64,000 bases of DNA from Bdellovibrio bacteriovorus (GCF_025558485.1 NZ_CP102930.1:1302001-1366000), one strand, 5' to 3'; positions 45,410 through 55,013 are shown, counted from the first letter of the stretch. Notes: generated from the sequence alone by a model not told the origin. Translations and numbers: made by a program.

Positions 45410-46417
45410 ATGAATGCAGAGACCTTCTATCGCGAAGCACAGACTTTCCTTGAGCAGCTTTTCTTAAGGCTGTCTGGTCAAAATGTGACTTTTGAAAGGC
45501 ACTGGCAGATAGACCATCTCTGCTACCGGGCGTCTTCTTTGCAATCCTATGAAAGCTTTAAAAAGTCTTTTGAAGGATTTGCCGATCTGTTGATTGAAAG
45601 TGATGTCAATGGCCGTCCTATTGCCACTTACAAATTAAGTAAGCCTGTACACTTTAAGGACTGGAGCATTGATGTTGTGGAATTGCCTGCGCCGAAGCCG
45701 GGCAAAGTCACTATCGAAGGTTTTGAGCATCTGGAAGTGGTCAGTGATCTGACTTTTGTGGAACTAAAATCCCGTTATCCTCAATGCGAGTTTAACGAAT
45801 CCGGTCTGAAGAAAGACTTCAATCAGGAACTTGAAATAAATCTGGCACCGCTGGCCCTCAAGTTTCATCCCTTGTCTCTGGAATCCGTTATTCGTTTGGA
45901 GAAAAACGCGGAAATCCATAAAGCCATTAAAGAATCTCAAATTCTAAAGCTATTCAGCGCTTATGAGCCGCGCATCGTCGGTACATTCCCTTTGGATCTT
46001 GCTGTGAGCGGTTCCGATGTGGATGTTCTGCTATATGCGGACGATTTGGATTCTTTACAGAAAGAGTTTCAGCAGCATTTAGGGGTTTTCACTGACTTCA
46101 ATATGAAAAGACTTACAGTGAGCGGCGTGGATTCTGTCGTGGCATCTTTCACATTCAAAGATGTTCCGTTTGAAATTTTCGCGCAGCCCACGCCAACGTC
46201 CCATCAAACAGCCAACAGACACTTCCTTGTTGAAGAACGCCTGCTTTGTCTTGGGGGCGCTGCTTTTCATGGAAAAATTCAAGAGCTTAGAAAGCAAGGT
46301 CTTAAAACCGAACCCGCCTTTGCCGCGGCGTTGGGTTTAGGTGGAGATGCATATGCTGAGCTTCTGTCTTTACAAAAGCTCAGCGAAAGTCAGTTGAAAG
46401 AGCGGTTTTCTTTCTAA
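45410..46417 (+). CDS. YecM-DUF4269 fusion protein
   Basis: 335 residues from ATG 45410, chosen because the GGCGGGG site abuts the ATG two codons earlier. Residues 1-165 match the YecM family (VOC-like fold, metal-binding HWQIDHLCYRA and later GFEHLEVV). Residues 175-335 match DUF4269, a nucleotidyltransferase-like domain: VGTFPLDLAVSGSDVDVL has the G-[ST/F]...D-x-D pattern. Each domain is normally a separate protein of about 180 residues. Function is unknown for both. Convergent 4-nt overlap with the CoA-binding gene. Confidence 0.8.
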   Translation: MNAETFYREAQTFLEQLFLRLSGQNVTFERHWQIDHLCYRASSLQSYESFKKSFEGFADLLIESDVNGRPIATYKLSKPVHFKDWSIDVVELPAPKPGKVTIEGFEHLEVVSDLTFVELKSRYPQCEFNESGLKKDFNQELEINLAPLALKFHPLSLESVIRLEKNAEIHKAIKESQILKLFSAYEPRIVGTFPLDLAVSGSDVDVLLYADDLDSLQKEFQQHLGVFTDFNMKRLTVSGVDSVVASFTFKDVPFEIFAQPTPTSHQTANRHFLVEERLLCLGGAAFHGKIQELRKQGLKTEPAFAAALGLGGDAYAELLSLQKLSESQLKERFSF

Positions 46418-46824
46418 AACCACTTCTTATGCTCGATGATCAAACAGCGGTTGGAAACAACTTTGATTCCGGCCTTTTCTGCGCGCTCTTCGGCTTCGGG
46501 GTTTGTGATACCCAGCTGCAGCCACAGGACTTCAACGCCTCCGACAGCCAGAACCTCATCGACCACCTCGGGGATACGATCTGAACTTCTGAACACATCC
46601 ACGAATCTGCGGTATTCCGGTGGAATGTCCTTTAACGATGAATAGATTTTAAAACCACCCACATCATGGGCTTTTGGATAAGTGCCGACGACGTCCCAAC
46701 CGTGGTCTTTCATGTAGGCCGGAACGTAGTGGCTGGGCTTGGTCGCATCGGGGCTAAGCCCATAGACTGAAAATTTACGATATTTTTCCAACAGGGCTTT
46801 GAATTCACTGTCTTGAACATTCAT
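46414..46824 (-). CDS. CoA-binding protein (YccU-like)
   Basis: 136 residues, a full-length CoA_binding_2 Rossmann domain: FSVYGLSPDATKPSHYVPAYMK at the N-terminus, WDVVGTYPKA and a C-terminal VVSNRCLIIEHKK. It binds CoA or a nucleotide in the cytoplasm; role unknown. ATG follows AGGAG-like GGAGCACCC. Confidence 0.92.
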   Translation of the reverse strand: MNVQDSEFKALLEKYRKFSVYGLSPDATKPSHYVPAYMKDHGWDVVGTYPKAHDVGGFKIYSSLKDIPPEYRRFVDVFRSSDRIPEVVDEVLAVGGVEVLWLQLGITNPEAEERAEKAGIKVVSNRCLIIEHKKWF

Positions 46825-46991
46825 GGGTGCTCCTTAATAGATCCACTATAGAACACCACAGAGCGATCGAAAACGCCAACTCAACTGTTTCTTATTGTGG
46901 TCTATTGGTAAAAACATTTTGGCCAAGATTGAACATTTGTGGGAATTATACCAATAATGCCTGATAACAGTGTTTTGATAGGGGAGACAGG

Positions 46992-49007
46992 ATGGTTCCT
47001 AGCAGCCGCTTTGCCTTGGTGTTGATATTTGGATTTCTCGTGAGTGCCTCGGCTGTCTATACTGCTCTTCAGCAAAAAACTTTGCCTCAGTCTTTATCTG
47101 TCGGCGATCAAATCAATACCAACAGCGGCAGTATCACTTTAGAAGCAACCGATCTGATTCCCGAACCGGGGGATCTTGGAAAAAAAGCAGATCTGGCCCG
47201 GTTCTTTGAGCGTCAGGATCTAATTCTGGCGGCAAGCGCTGATTTGGGTTTCCCTGATCGCAAGCTGGCGGATTTGCCAGCGTTGTTTTGGTTGCAGATT
47301 TTTGTGGGAATGGGGTCGTTGATTATTTCCGGCAGTATCTGGGCTTTGCGGCCTCGTGATCTTGCCAGCGGTCTTTTTGCGTTCAGTGGTCTTTCGACAT
47401 TTATTTCGGCAGTGCCGTCGGCCGTCTATACAACACGAGAGCTGGCGATCCATTCAAATGTTTTTATCGTCTTAGAGGCCTTTAATGCCCTGGGTGCTTG
47501 CCTTTTCGGGGTCAGCATTCTGGCTCTGTTTATGATCTATCCAGTGCGTTTAAGATTCTGGCGTCAGATGGCGCTGGCACAAGCGGTCTTTTTTATTGCC
47601 TGGGTCGGTTTATATCTGCTGAATGTTTTGCCTGACTGGGCCAATGTATCGCTGATGATTGCCGTCGAGATGCTGACTATTTGCATCGCCATTGGTGCGC
47701 AGTTCTTCGCTACAAAAAAAGATCCCACCTCCAGAGCATCTCTTACATGGCTGGGGTTGTCGGTTTTGATAGGGGCCGGAGCCTGGGTGATCTTTAATAC
47801 GCTGCCACTGTTGATGAAGATGCAGCCTTTGAATCAAGGTTATGCCTTTTCATTCTTCCTGATTATCTATTTGGGTTTGGCAGCGGGGCTGACGAAGTAT
47901 CGCCTGTTTGAGGTTGGTCAGTGGGCCTTCCGATTCCTTTTCTATGCTGTGGGGGCGATGATCTTGGTGGCCTTGGATGCGGCTTTGATCTATGTGCTGG
48001 GGATGGAGCGTTTGCCGGCATTGGGTTTGGCACTCTTGGCGATTGGTTTTGTCTATCTGCCATTGCGGGATTCCCTGTGGCGTCTTTTTTCCAAAAAGCA
48101 AAGACTGGAAACCCACGAACTGCTGGCGGAATCCCTGCACGTTGCGTTTGCTCCATCTGTTCCGCAAAGAGAAGAGCGTTGGCAAAATCTGTTGCGTAAA
48201 CTTTTTGATCCACTAGAGCTAAAGCCCGCTATTGGTGAAACTCGTGAAGTGGAAATTAAAAAAGACGGTCTGACTTTGATTTTGCCAGCTGTGGCCAGCG
48301 CACCAGCGATGGAGCTGAGTTATCCGTGGTCAGGAACGTCACTGTTTAATTCAAGTTCCAAGGATCTTGCCAGGGAAATTGTGCATCTGATTGAAGAAGC
48401 TGAATCCAGTCGTCAGGCTTACGATCGTGGTGTGGCGGAAGAACGCCGTCGCATGGCGCAGGATCTGCACGACGATGTAGGCGCGCGTTTGCTGACAGGG
48501 CTTTATATGGCGGATGATAATCTGCGACCGACGCTGCAAGGGGCGATCTCTGACATTCGTTCGATAGTCAGTGGCATTGCGGGTGAAAAAGTCATGCTGA
48601 TGCGTCTGCTGGCCGATTTGCGCCACGAAACCGAACGTCGTCTGACTGCTGTAAACATTGAGCTGGACTGGCCGGTGTTTGAAGGGCCTCAAAGTGAAAA
48701 CCTGTTGGACTATCGCCAGCATAAAGCCATGGGCTCTGCCTTACGCGAAGTGATCAGCAACGTGATTCGTCATGCGGAGGCGGAAAAAGTAAGGGTGCTC
48801 ATTGAAGCGCAAGGAGAAAGCCTTATTATTCTGATCGAAGATGATGGAAAGGGCATCGGCTCTGCGGCAGAGTCTGAAACCCGAAATTCGGGGTTTGGCA
48901 TGGGAAGTCTGCAAAGACGTCTTGAAGACATTGGTGGTCGTTTCCATGTGAATAGTTCCGGTAAAGGAACACAAATTTCTTTGACGATTCCTTTCGATCT
49001 TTCCTGA
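46992..49007 (+). CDS. NarX-type (HisKA_3) membrane sensor histidine kinase
   Basis: 671 residues. N-terminal membrane helix (8-26), a short periplasmic part with ADLGFPDRKLADLPALF, then seven or more helices (100-355), and a cytoplasmic region. The dimerisation/phosphoacceptor box is EERRRMAQDLHDDVGARLL (His493), and the HATPase has SALREVISNVIRHA and DDGKGIG. The multi-helix region is the probable sensor; the ligand is unknown. It pairs with the response regulator that starts 20 nt after its stop. Confidence 0.92.
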   Translation: MVPSSRFALVLIFGFLVSASAVYTALQQKTLPQSLSVGDQINTNSGSITLEATDLIPEPGDLGKKADLARFFERQDLILAASADLGFPDRKLADLPALFWLQIFVGMGSLIISGSIWALRPRDLASGLFAFSGLSTFISAVPSAVYTTRELAIHSNVFIVLEAFNALGACLFGVSILALFMIYPVRLRFWRQMALAQAVFFIAWVGLYLLNVLPDWANVSLMIAVEMLTICIAIGAQFFATKKDPTSRASLTWLGLSVLIGAGAWVIFNTLPLLMKMQPLNQGYAFSFFLIIYLGLAAGLTKYRLFEVGQWAFRFLFYAVGAMILVALDAALIYVLGMERLPALGLALLAIGFVYLPLRDSLWRLFSKKQRLETHELLAESLHVAFAPSVPQREERWQNLLRKLFDPLELKPAIGETREVEIKKDGLTLILPAVASAPAMELSYPWSGTSLFNSSSKDLAREIVHLIEEAESSRQAYDRGVAEERRRMAQDLHDDVGARLLTGLYMADDNLRPTLQGAISDIRSIVSGIAGEKVMLMRLLADLRHETERRLTAVNIELDWPVFEGPQSENLLDYRQHKAMGSALREVISNVIRHAEAEKVRVLIEAQGESLIILIEDDGKGIGSAAESETRNSGFGMGSLQRRLEDIGGRFHVNSSGKGTQISLTIPFDLS

Positions 49008-49026
49008 TTTTGTGTATATTGGCTCT

Positions 49027-49692
49027 ATGAGCGAAGTGAAGAATCTTTGTTTGCTGGTTGAGGATCAACCAAAAACGCAGGAATTTCTAGTTAAGGCCAT
49101 GAATCAGGTGTTCCCAGAGACACAGGTCTTTGCATGCACTCATCTGAAGGAAGCAAAGAACTGGCTGGATCAGATGGTAAATTCGGATCGCAAGGATTTG
49201 TTCAGGATTGCTCTGGTGGATTTGGGGCTTCCGGATGGTTCGGGAATTCAACTGGTTAAAAAGCTTCGCGATCAGTTTCCTGAAGTATTAAGTGTGGTGG
49301 TGACGATTTACCACGATGACGCCCATTTGTTCGAGGCTTTATCCGCAGGGGCTTCCGGCTATATTTTAAAAGATGAAAATGTCGAGATGATCGCTGGAAT
49401 TTTAAAACGAATCCAGAATGGCGAGCCCCCATTGTCTCCGGCAATTGCTCACAGACTTATCAGCCATTTTAGAATTCCTGAAACTGCAAAAGGCAGGGAT
49501 GTTGATTTAACCGCACGCGAAAGTGAAACCTTGGCGTTATTGGCAAAGGGCTTCACCGTGGCCGAAGCCGCTGGGAAGATGGGACTGAGTGCTCAGACAG
49601 TGGCAGGATATGTGAAAATCATCTATCAAAAACTGCACATATCCAGCAGAGCCGAAGCCACGCGCGAAGCCATCCGCCGCGGGCTGGCTTAG
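49027..49692 (+). CDS. NarL/FixJ-type response regulator
   Basis: 221 residues from ATG 49027; a GTG 15 nt earlier is less likely. Receiver domain 1-125 with phosphoacceptor Asp65 in ALVDLGLPDGSG and Lys115. LuxR-type HTH at about 155-215 (LTARESETLALLAKGFTVAEAA and SAQTVAGYVKIIYQKL, split by the turn). It is activated by the preceding kinase and binds DNA. Target genes are not evident nearby. Confidence 0.94.
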   Translation: MSEVKNLCLLVEDQPKTQEFLVKAMNQVFPETQVFACTHLKEAKNWLDQMVNSDRKDLFRIALVDLGLPDGSGIQLVKKLRDQFPEVLSVVVTIYHDDAHLFEALSAGASGYILKDENVEMIAGILKRIQNGEPPLSPAIAHRLISHFRIPETAKGRDVDLTARESETLALLAKGFTVAEAAGKMGLSAQTVAGYVKIIYQKLHISSRAEATREAIRRGLA

Positions 49693-49695
49693 TTT

Positions 49696-50886
49696 CTATT
49701 CAGACTTTTTTTCAGTCAGGAAAACCAAAAAGGCCAAGGCGGGCATGGCAAATCCCACCCACGCAGTCAGATTCCAGCCACCTCGGGCATAGGACCAGGC
49801 TCCCAGTGTGGACCCGATGGCGCCACCTACAAAAATAGTGGCGATAAAAAGACCATTTAGTCGGCTGCGATATTCTGCCTGTAAAGAAAAGATTGCGCGC
49901 TGACCCAGCACCAGATTTGCTGTAATCCCGGCATCCAGTAAAATAGCAGATACCACCAAGGACGCCAAAGCTGCCACTGATCCCGCAGAGAAAACATGGC
50001 TTAACAGGAAAGATCCTGCGGAAATAAGCATGGCCATCTTTGTGGCTTTCTGACTCCAGCCTTTATCAGCAGCCCAGCCCGCAAGTGGAGCGGCAATGGC
50101 ACCGGAAACACCGACCAAGGCAAAGACAGCAATGGCTGTTTGGGAAAGATTGAAATCCGGTCCTGCCAGAAGCAGGGGACTTGCTGTCCAAAAAAGACTG
50201 AAGGCTCCAAACAGAAAAGCCTGATAAAGCGCGCGACGACGCAGGATGGGAGTTGTCAGATAAAGATGTCCCATGGATTTAAGCAAAGTCCCATAGCGCA
50301 AATCTTTATTGGAAGGCGGACGTGGTGGTAAAACAAGATAAAGCACCACTGCAAGGATCGTCATCAAAACGGCGGACAAGACAAACACTGCATGCCAAGA
50401 AAAAAGATCTGTCAGCAGACTTGCCGTGGGACGTGAAAGCATAATGCCGATCATAAGACCGCTCATCAGGCTTCCGACCACCTGCCCGCGGCGCATTTCA
50501 GGTGCAAAGTGTGCAACATAGGGAACAATGATTTGCACTGTCGATGCGCCAAGGCCGGTTGCAAAGGCTGCGATAAAATAAGGAATCAAGCGGGTGGAGA
50601 ACGCCAATCCTAACAATCCAAAAATGGTCAGTGCCAGCATCGTCATGACCAGGCGACGGTTTTCCAGCATGTCCCCCAGTGGCACCATCATCAGGACGCC
50701 CAGGCCATATCCCACTTGGGTCAGTGTGACCACCAAGCCCGCCGCTTCCGGTGCAAGTCCCAGTGCCTGACTGATCATGGCGACAATCGGTTGCGCATAA
50801 TACAAATTGGCGGCGATGATGCCGACGGCAGCGGCCAGCAGAAGAACCAGTCCTCGAGACAGAGGGGAGTCAGAAGAAGTTGTCAT
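49696..50886 (-). CDS. MFS transporter
   Basis: 396 residues from ATG 50886. Twelve membrane helices, with the GDMLENRRLVM loop between helices 2 and 3 typical of the major facilitator superfamily. It resembles drug or sugar efflux permeases, but the substrate cannot be told. It sits convergently 3 nt after the response-regulator gene. Confidence 0.92.
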   Translation of the reverse strand: MTTSSDSPLSRGLVLLLAAAVGIIAANLYYAQPIVAMISQALGLAPEAAGLVVTLTQVGYGLGVLMMVPLGDMLENRRLVMTMLALTIFGLLGLAFSTRLIPYFIAAFATGLGASTVQIIVPYVAHFAPEMRRGQVVGSLMSGLMIGIMLSRPTASLLTDLFSWHAVFVLSAVLMTILAVVLYLVLPPRPPSNKDLRYGTLLKSMGHLYLTTPILRRRALYQAFLFGAFSLFWTASPLLLAGPDFNLSQTAIAVFALVGVSGAIAAPLAGWAADKGWSQKATKMAMLISAGSFLLSHVFSAGSVAALASLVVSAILLDAGITANLVLGQRAIFSLQAEYRSRLNGLFIATIFVGGAIGSTLGAWSYARGGWNLTAWVGFAMPALAFLVFLTEKKSE

Positions 50887-51065
50887 AGCCAATAACTACG
50901 CTTGTCTGTGAACAGGGGCAAGACAAGGTTTTAATTTTACGACTTTCTGATTTGAACGCGACTTCGTCTCGGATCAGTTATTGTTTTAAACAAAGATTTT
51001 ATTAAATATTATCGATTTTCAAAAAGAAAATCCGTTTAGTAGCTTGAAAGTTCTGGAGGTATTAA

Positions 51066-51311
51066 ATGAAATGTCCAAACTGTAAAGAGCCGAATCTTGT
51101 AATTTCCGAACGTAAAGGTATTGAGATCGACTATTGCCCTGAATGTCGTGGCATCTGGCTGGATCGCGGAGAGCTTGATAAAATCATCGAACGATCTCAG
51201 GAATTTGAAAGTAAAAAAGAAGAGCCCTCTTATCACCCACATCAGTCCGGTCCCTATCAGCAAAAGCCTTACAAACGCAGAAAATCTTTCCTTGAAGAGC
51301 TTTTCGATTAG
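51066..51311 (+). CDS. TFIIB-type zinc-ribbon protein
   Basis: 81 residues. CPNC at 3-6 and CPEC at about 25-28 followed by RGIWLDRGELDKI are the zf-TFIIB signature (PF13453). The C-terminal half is charged and disordered, ending in a basic-acidic helix. Probably a small metal-binding regulator or chaperone of unknown role. ATG after CTGGAGG. Single gene. Confidence 0.9.
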   Translation: MKCPNCKEPNLVISERKGIEIDYCPECRGIWLDRGELDKIIERSQEFESKKEEPSYHPHQSGPYQQKPYKRRKSFLEELFD

Positions 51312-51485
51312 ACCTGAACAAAATCAAAGCGAAGAGTCCAGTGTGCTTTTGCACTGGAATTTTCTTTAGCAAGACTTAGTAAGGCATTTTAGCAAAGCGT
51401 GCGAATCATCTACCTGTCAGATTCGGCATTGGTTACCTTGGCGGTGAAGGAACTTTAACCAACGCTCGAATCGCAGGAGGATGAT

Positions 51486-52439
51486 ATGCGTTTTGTTACA
51501 GGCTTTCTTTTATTTTCATTTGCTCTCAGCGCAGCACAAGGGACTCATGCCTTTGTGATGACTGATGCCATCACAGCACCAGCGCCTTTGGAAGGGCCTG
51601 TTGTCGTCCCTGAACATGATGATCCGCAGCCTCCGGGTTGGTCTGCTTGGGCCAGTCTTGGCGGTGTTGGGACATCAGACCCCGCATCGTGTTCACGGGG
51701 AAATTATCGTACTGATCTTTTTGTGCGCGGTACGGACAATGCTCTTTGGTATCGGGCATGGAACGGAACTTCGTGGAGTTCATGGACTTCACTGGGTGGA
51801 TTTCTGACATCATCTCCAGCAGCGGCTTGCTGGGGCCCCAACCGTATCGACGTGTTTGTTCGGGGAGGTGACAATGCGCTCTGGCAGCGCACTTTCCGTC
51901 ACGGAGTGTGGCAGCCTTGGGTTTCCTTGGGTGGATTTTTAACTTCAGGACCGGCAGCAGCAACGTGGTCCGGTGGTCGTTTGGATGTCTTCGTTCGAGG
52001 TGGCGACAATGCTCTTTGGCACAAATGGTTTACGGGAAATACCTGGTCGGGGTGGGAGTCTCTGGGCGGCATTCTAACTTCAGACCCTGCCGCGGTTTCA
52101 TGGGGAGCAAATCGCATTGATGTCTTTGTCAGAGGTACAGACAACGCCCTCTGGCATATCTGGTATGCGGGTGGCTGGTCCGCATGGGAATCTTTGGGCG
52201 GTGTTTTAACGTCGTCACCGGGAGTTTCTTCCTGGGGCAGTGGACGGTTGGATGTGTATGTGCGGGGAACTGACAATGCCCTTTGGCACAAATGGTTCAG
52301 TGGTTCGTGGTCCGGTTGGGAATCTTTAGGTGGGGCTTTGACGTCAGGGCCGGATGCCAGCTCTTCGGCGAAGAATCGCACATTGGTTTTCGTTTTGGGT
52401 ACGGACAGTGCGGTTTGGTATCGCTCTTACAAACAATAA
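51486..52439 (+). CDS. secreted PLL-like lectin, beta-propeller of tandem repeats
   Basis: 317 residues. Signal peptide about 1-22 (ends THA). After a Pro-rich stretch, five complete copies of a 45-residue repeat follow (consensus: DVFVRGxDNALWxxW...WxxWxSLGGxLTSxP). Flanking half-repeats at both ends can complete a sixth blade by circular closure. The pattern is that of PLL-type fucose/galactose-binding lectins (Photorhabdus). Extracellular sugar binding, perhaps to prey, is inferred. Start after AGGAGG. A strong bidirectional terminator follows. Confidence 0.85.
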   Translation: MRFVTGFLLFSFALSAAQGTHAFVMTDAITAPAPLEGPVVVPEHDDPQPPGWSAWASLGGVGTSDPASCSRGNYRTDLFVRGTDNALWYRAWNGTSWSSWTSLGGFLTSSPAAACWGPNRIDVFVRGGDNALWQRTFRHGVWQPWVSLGGFLTSGPAAATWSGGRLDVFVRGGDNALWHKWFTGNTWSGWESLGGILTSDPAAVSWGANRIDVFVRGTDNALWHIWYAGGWSAWESLGGVLTSSPGVSSWGSGRLDVYVRGTDNALWHKWFSGSWSGWESLGGALTSGPDASSSAKNRTLVFVLGTDSAVWYRSYKQ

Positions 52440-52449
52440 ATATAAAAAA

Positions 52450-52473
52450 ACTCCCTGAGATGTCTCAGGGAGT
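52450..52473. terminator. bidirectional terminator
   Basis: Perfect 11-bp stem ACTCCCTGAGA / TCTCAGGGAGT with a 2-nt loop, A-run before and T-run after, between the lectin gene and the convergent AbgT-type gene. Confidence 0.9.
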
Positions 52474-52482
52474 TTTTATTTT

Positions 52483-54027
52483 CTACTGACCCGGCATCAC
52501 AAAGTGCAGGTGCGCCCCCGGTCCCAGAGGCAATCCCAGCCAGATCCACGCAAACAGCAGCAGTGACCAAAAAATGGTGAAAGCGATCGAGTACGGCAGC
52601 ATCAAAGCAATCAAAGTTCCGATACGCGCTTTTGGATCATATTTGTTGGCAAACGCAAGAATCAGAGGAAAGTAAGGCATCAGCGGGGAAATAATATTCA
52701 CCACAGAATCGGCCACACGATAAGAGGCTTGCGTTAGCTCCGGGGCGATTCCCAAAAGCATGAACATCGGAACAAAGACCGGGGCCATCAGCGCCCACTT
52801 TGCCGAAGCACTTCCCAAAAACAAATCCACCACGCAGGTCAGAATAATAAATCCAATCATCAGAGGAATCGCACTCAGGTGCATGTCCTTTAAAACTTCA
52901 GATCCCTTGACTGCAAGAATCAATCCCACATTGGAGGAGTTGAACAAGGCGATAAACTGAGCTGCAAAGAAAACCATCACCAGATAGGGCGCCATTGTGA
53001 CCATGGAATCCTGCATGGCAGTGGTGACATCCGTTTGGGACTTAAAGGTCTTTGAAGCAAATCCATAGGCAACCCCCGTCAGAGCGGCAAGGAAAAAGAC
53101 CATCGGGATAATTCCCATCAAAAAAGGAGAGTTCAGCAAGGAACCATTCTGAGCATTGCGCAGAAAACCATTTTCAGGAACAGTTCCCCAAAGCACCAGA
53201 CCAACAAAAATAAAGAACACAATCCCGGCCCAGCGCAGTCCTTTTCGTTCATAGGCATTTAAAGGCTCTGGTGAAGTGTGTTCTGCAGAACCCTTATACT
53301 GACCCAGAAACGGAATGGTGATTTTTTTAGCCACCAAAGTTCCCACGCCGATAATCAGGATGGAAGACACGGACATGAAGTACCAGTTCACAACCGGAGT
53401 CACCACGTAGGCGGGATCAATAATTCGTGCAGCTTCCTGAGACAAACCGGACAGAACCGGGTCCGCCACGCTTAGCATAAAGTTGGCGGCAAATCCCCCG
53501 GAAACTCCGGCAAAGCAGATTGCAAGACCTGCCAAAGGGTTTAAACCTGCGCTATGAAATGCCATGGCGGAAAGAGGAATCAATAAAACATACCCGATGT
53601 CGCCCGCAGTGTGGGACATGATTCCGGCAAGAAGAACAGCTGGGACCAGCAACTGTTTTGGGGATTTCAAAACCAGCAAACGAAGCAGGGCCCCCAGAAG
53701 ACCACTTTTTTCCGTCAAACTGAAGCCCAGCATAGCCACCAGCACTGTTCCCAGCGGGGCAAAGCCTGTGAAATTCTTTAGCATGTCTGTTAGAAGCATG
53801 TGCAGACCCTGAACAGACAGCAGATTGACGGCTGTTATAGTTTCTTTTTTGACCGGATGAACGGCTTCAACCCCCAGTCCGCTGATAACTGCCGAAAGCA
53901 GAATCACCAGAATGGTCAGAAGCAGGAACATCAAGGCAGGCTGTGGCAGGGCATTTCCCGCTTTTTCCACTTTCAGCAGAAACTTATACAGTGGACCTGA
54001 CTCGATAGAATTTTCTGAATTCGACAT
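52483..54027 (-). CDS. AbgT-family transporter
   Basis: 514 residues from ATG 54027 (GAGGGGG upstream). About 12 membrane helices plus re-entrant loops. Family motifs MLGFSLTEKSGLLGALLR, SHTAGDIGYVLLIPLSA and CVVDLFLGSASAKWALMAP are clear. Members export sulphonamides or import p-aminobenzoyl-glutamate in the inner membrane. Which direction this one uses cannot be told. Single gene. Confidence 0.93.
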   Translation of the reverse strand: MSNSENSIESGPLYKFLLKVEKAGNALPQPALMFLLLTILVILLSAVISGLGVEAVHPVKKETITAVNLLSVQGLHMLLTDMLKNFTGFAPLGTVLVAMLGFSLTEKSGLLGALLRLLVLKSPKQLLVPAVLLAGIMSHTAGDIGYVLLIPLSAMAFHSAGLNPLAGLAICFAGVSGGFAANFMLSVADPVLSGLSQEAARIIDPAYVVTPVVNWYFMSVSSILIIGVGTLVAKKITIPFLGQYKGSAEHTSPEPLNAYERKGLRWAGIVFFIFVGLVLWGTVPENGFLRNAQNGSLLNSPFLMGIIPMVFFLAALTGVAYGFASKTFKSQTDVTTAMQDSMVTMAPYLVMVFFAAQFIALFNSSNVGLILAVKGSEVLKDMHLSAIPLMIGFIILTCVVDLFLGSASAKWALMAPVFVPMFMLLGIAPELTQASYRVADSVVNIISPLMPYFPLILAFANKYDPKARIGTLIALMLPYSIAFTIFWSLLLFAWIWLGLPLGPGAHLHFVMPGQ

Positions 54028-54069
54028 GTGACTTTTCCCCCTCACGAAAGTATAGCTTAAAGGGACGTT

Positions 54070-54441
54070 ATGCAGGCAACCACCGATTTCTCAAAAAAAG
54101 TTTTAAGCTTCATCAAAAAGATCCCGCGCGGGAAAGTGGCCACCTACGGGCAGATTGCGGCGTTGGCAGGAAAGCCGCAAGGTTCGCGAGGGGTGGCGTG
54201 GCTGTTGCACTCATGTAGTGAAAGTCATCAGCTTCCCTGGCAAAGAGTTCTTAACTCCAAAGGTAAGATCTCTTTCCCTCCGGGAACGGCAGAATTTAAA
54301 AAGCAAAAGAAGTTACTGGAAAGTGAAGGTGTGGAGTTTTCAGACTCCAACCAGATTGACATGAAGCGTTTCCAGTGGAAGCAAAAAGCCAGGGTTCCGG
54401 CCAAGGACTTGCGACGACCGACCATGTTTAGCGGGCGTTGA
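54070..54441 (+). CDS. alkyltransferase-like protein (ATL), Cys replaced by Trp
   Basis: 123 residues. The DNA-binding domain of O6-alkylguanine-DNA alkyltransferase is complete: RGKVATYGQIA with Tyr26, GSRGVAWLL with the Arg finger (Arg40). The active-site PCHRV motif reads P-W-Q-R-V (56-60). Trp in place of Cys is the mark of ATLs, which flag alkylated bases for nucleotide excision repair without repairing them. A C-terminal basic tail is extra. Single gene. Confidence 0.93.
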   Translation: MQATTDFSKKVLSFIKKIPRGKVATYGQIAALAGKPQGSRGVAWLLHSCSESHQLPWQRVLNSKGKISFPPGTAEFKKQKKLLESEGVEFSDSNQIDMKRFQWKQKARVPAKDLRRPTMFSGR

Positions 54442-54486
54442 TAGAATCTTGTCGAACTCTGGGCCCGAATGTATTAGGTTGTGTCT

Positions 54487-54972
54487 ATGGAAAATACGAA
54501 CTGCTGTGTCTGTCAAAAACCCAAAGCCACTCTTCAATGTGGAGCTTGCAAAGAAGCTGTCTGTAAGAACTGCGCCCAGTTTCTGGAAGAAGGAAGCTTT
54601 TCGTTCCTGAAGGAAGTTCCGGAGCTGTTGTCTCACGGAGCTTACTGCGGGCCGTGCTTTGATGCGAAGATTGTTCCGGAAATGGAAGCCTATAATGACA
54701 CGATTGAAGCAGCGAAAAACATTGCTGTTTTTATGAAGGCGCAAAGCAAGGAAACCCGCAATTTTTCCCGCAAAGAAAAGCCTTTAAAAGTGGCGGATTG
54801 TGAAGACCGCGAAGAGGCCCTGTTGCGTTTGGCCTTTATGGCGGTGAAGGCTGATTTTAATGCTCTGATTGACGTGGAGATTTCTTATGAGAAGGTGCGT
54901 GCTGCCGGATCATATAAAACCCATAAGTGGAGTGGTACGGGAATCCCGACCAACTATCACGGACGCCGTTAA
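54487..54972 (+). CDS. zinc-finger protein of unknown function
   Basis: 161 residues from ATG 54487. The N-terminal 60 residues hold eight cysteines in CxxC pairs (CCVCQKPK, CGACKEAVCKNC, CGPC), a B-box/FYVE-like double zinc site. The C-terminal part is a small alpha/beta domain (LLRLAFMAVKADFNALIDV) with no clear family. Likely a binding module. Single gene with terminator. Confidence 0.7.
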   Translation: MENTNCCVCQKPKATLQCGACKEAVCKNCAQFLEEGSFSFLKEVPELLSHGAYCGPCFDAKIVPEMEAYNDTIEAAKNIAVFMKAQSKETRNFSRKEKPLKVADCEDREEALLRLAFMAVKADFNALIDVEISYEKVRAAGSYKTHKWSGTGIPTNYHGRR

Positions 54973-54974
54973 GG

Positions 54975-55002
54975 AAAAGGGTCTTCACAGGAAGACCCTT
55001 TT
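54975..55002. terminator. bidirectional terminator
   Basis: Stem AAAAGGGTCTTC / GAAGACCCTTTT with an ACAG loop and T-run, between the zinc-finger gene and the convergent L,D-transpeptidase gene. Confidence 0.9.
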
Positions 55003-55013
55003 TTATTTTCAAA

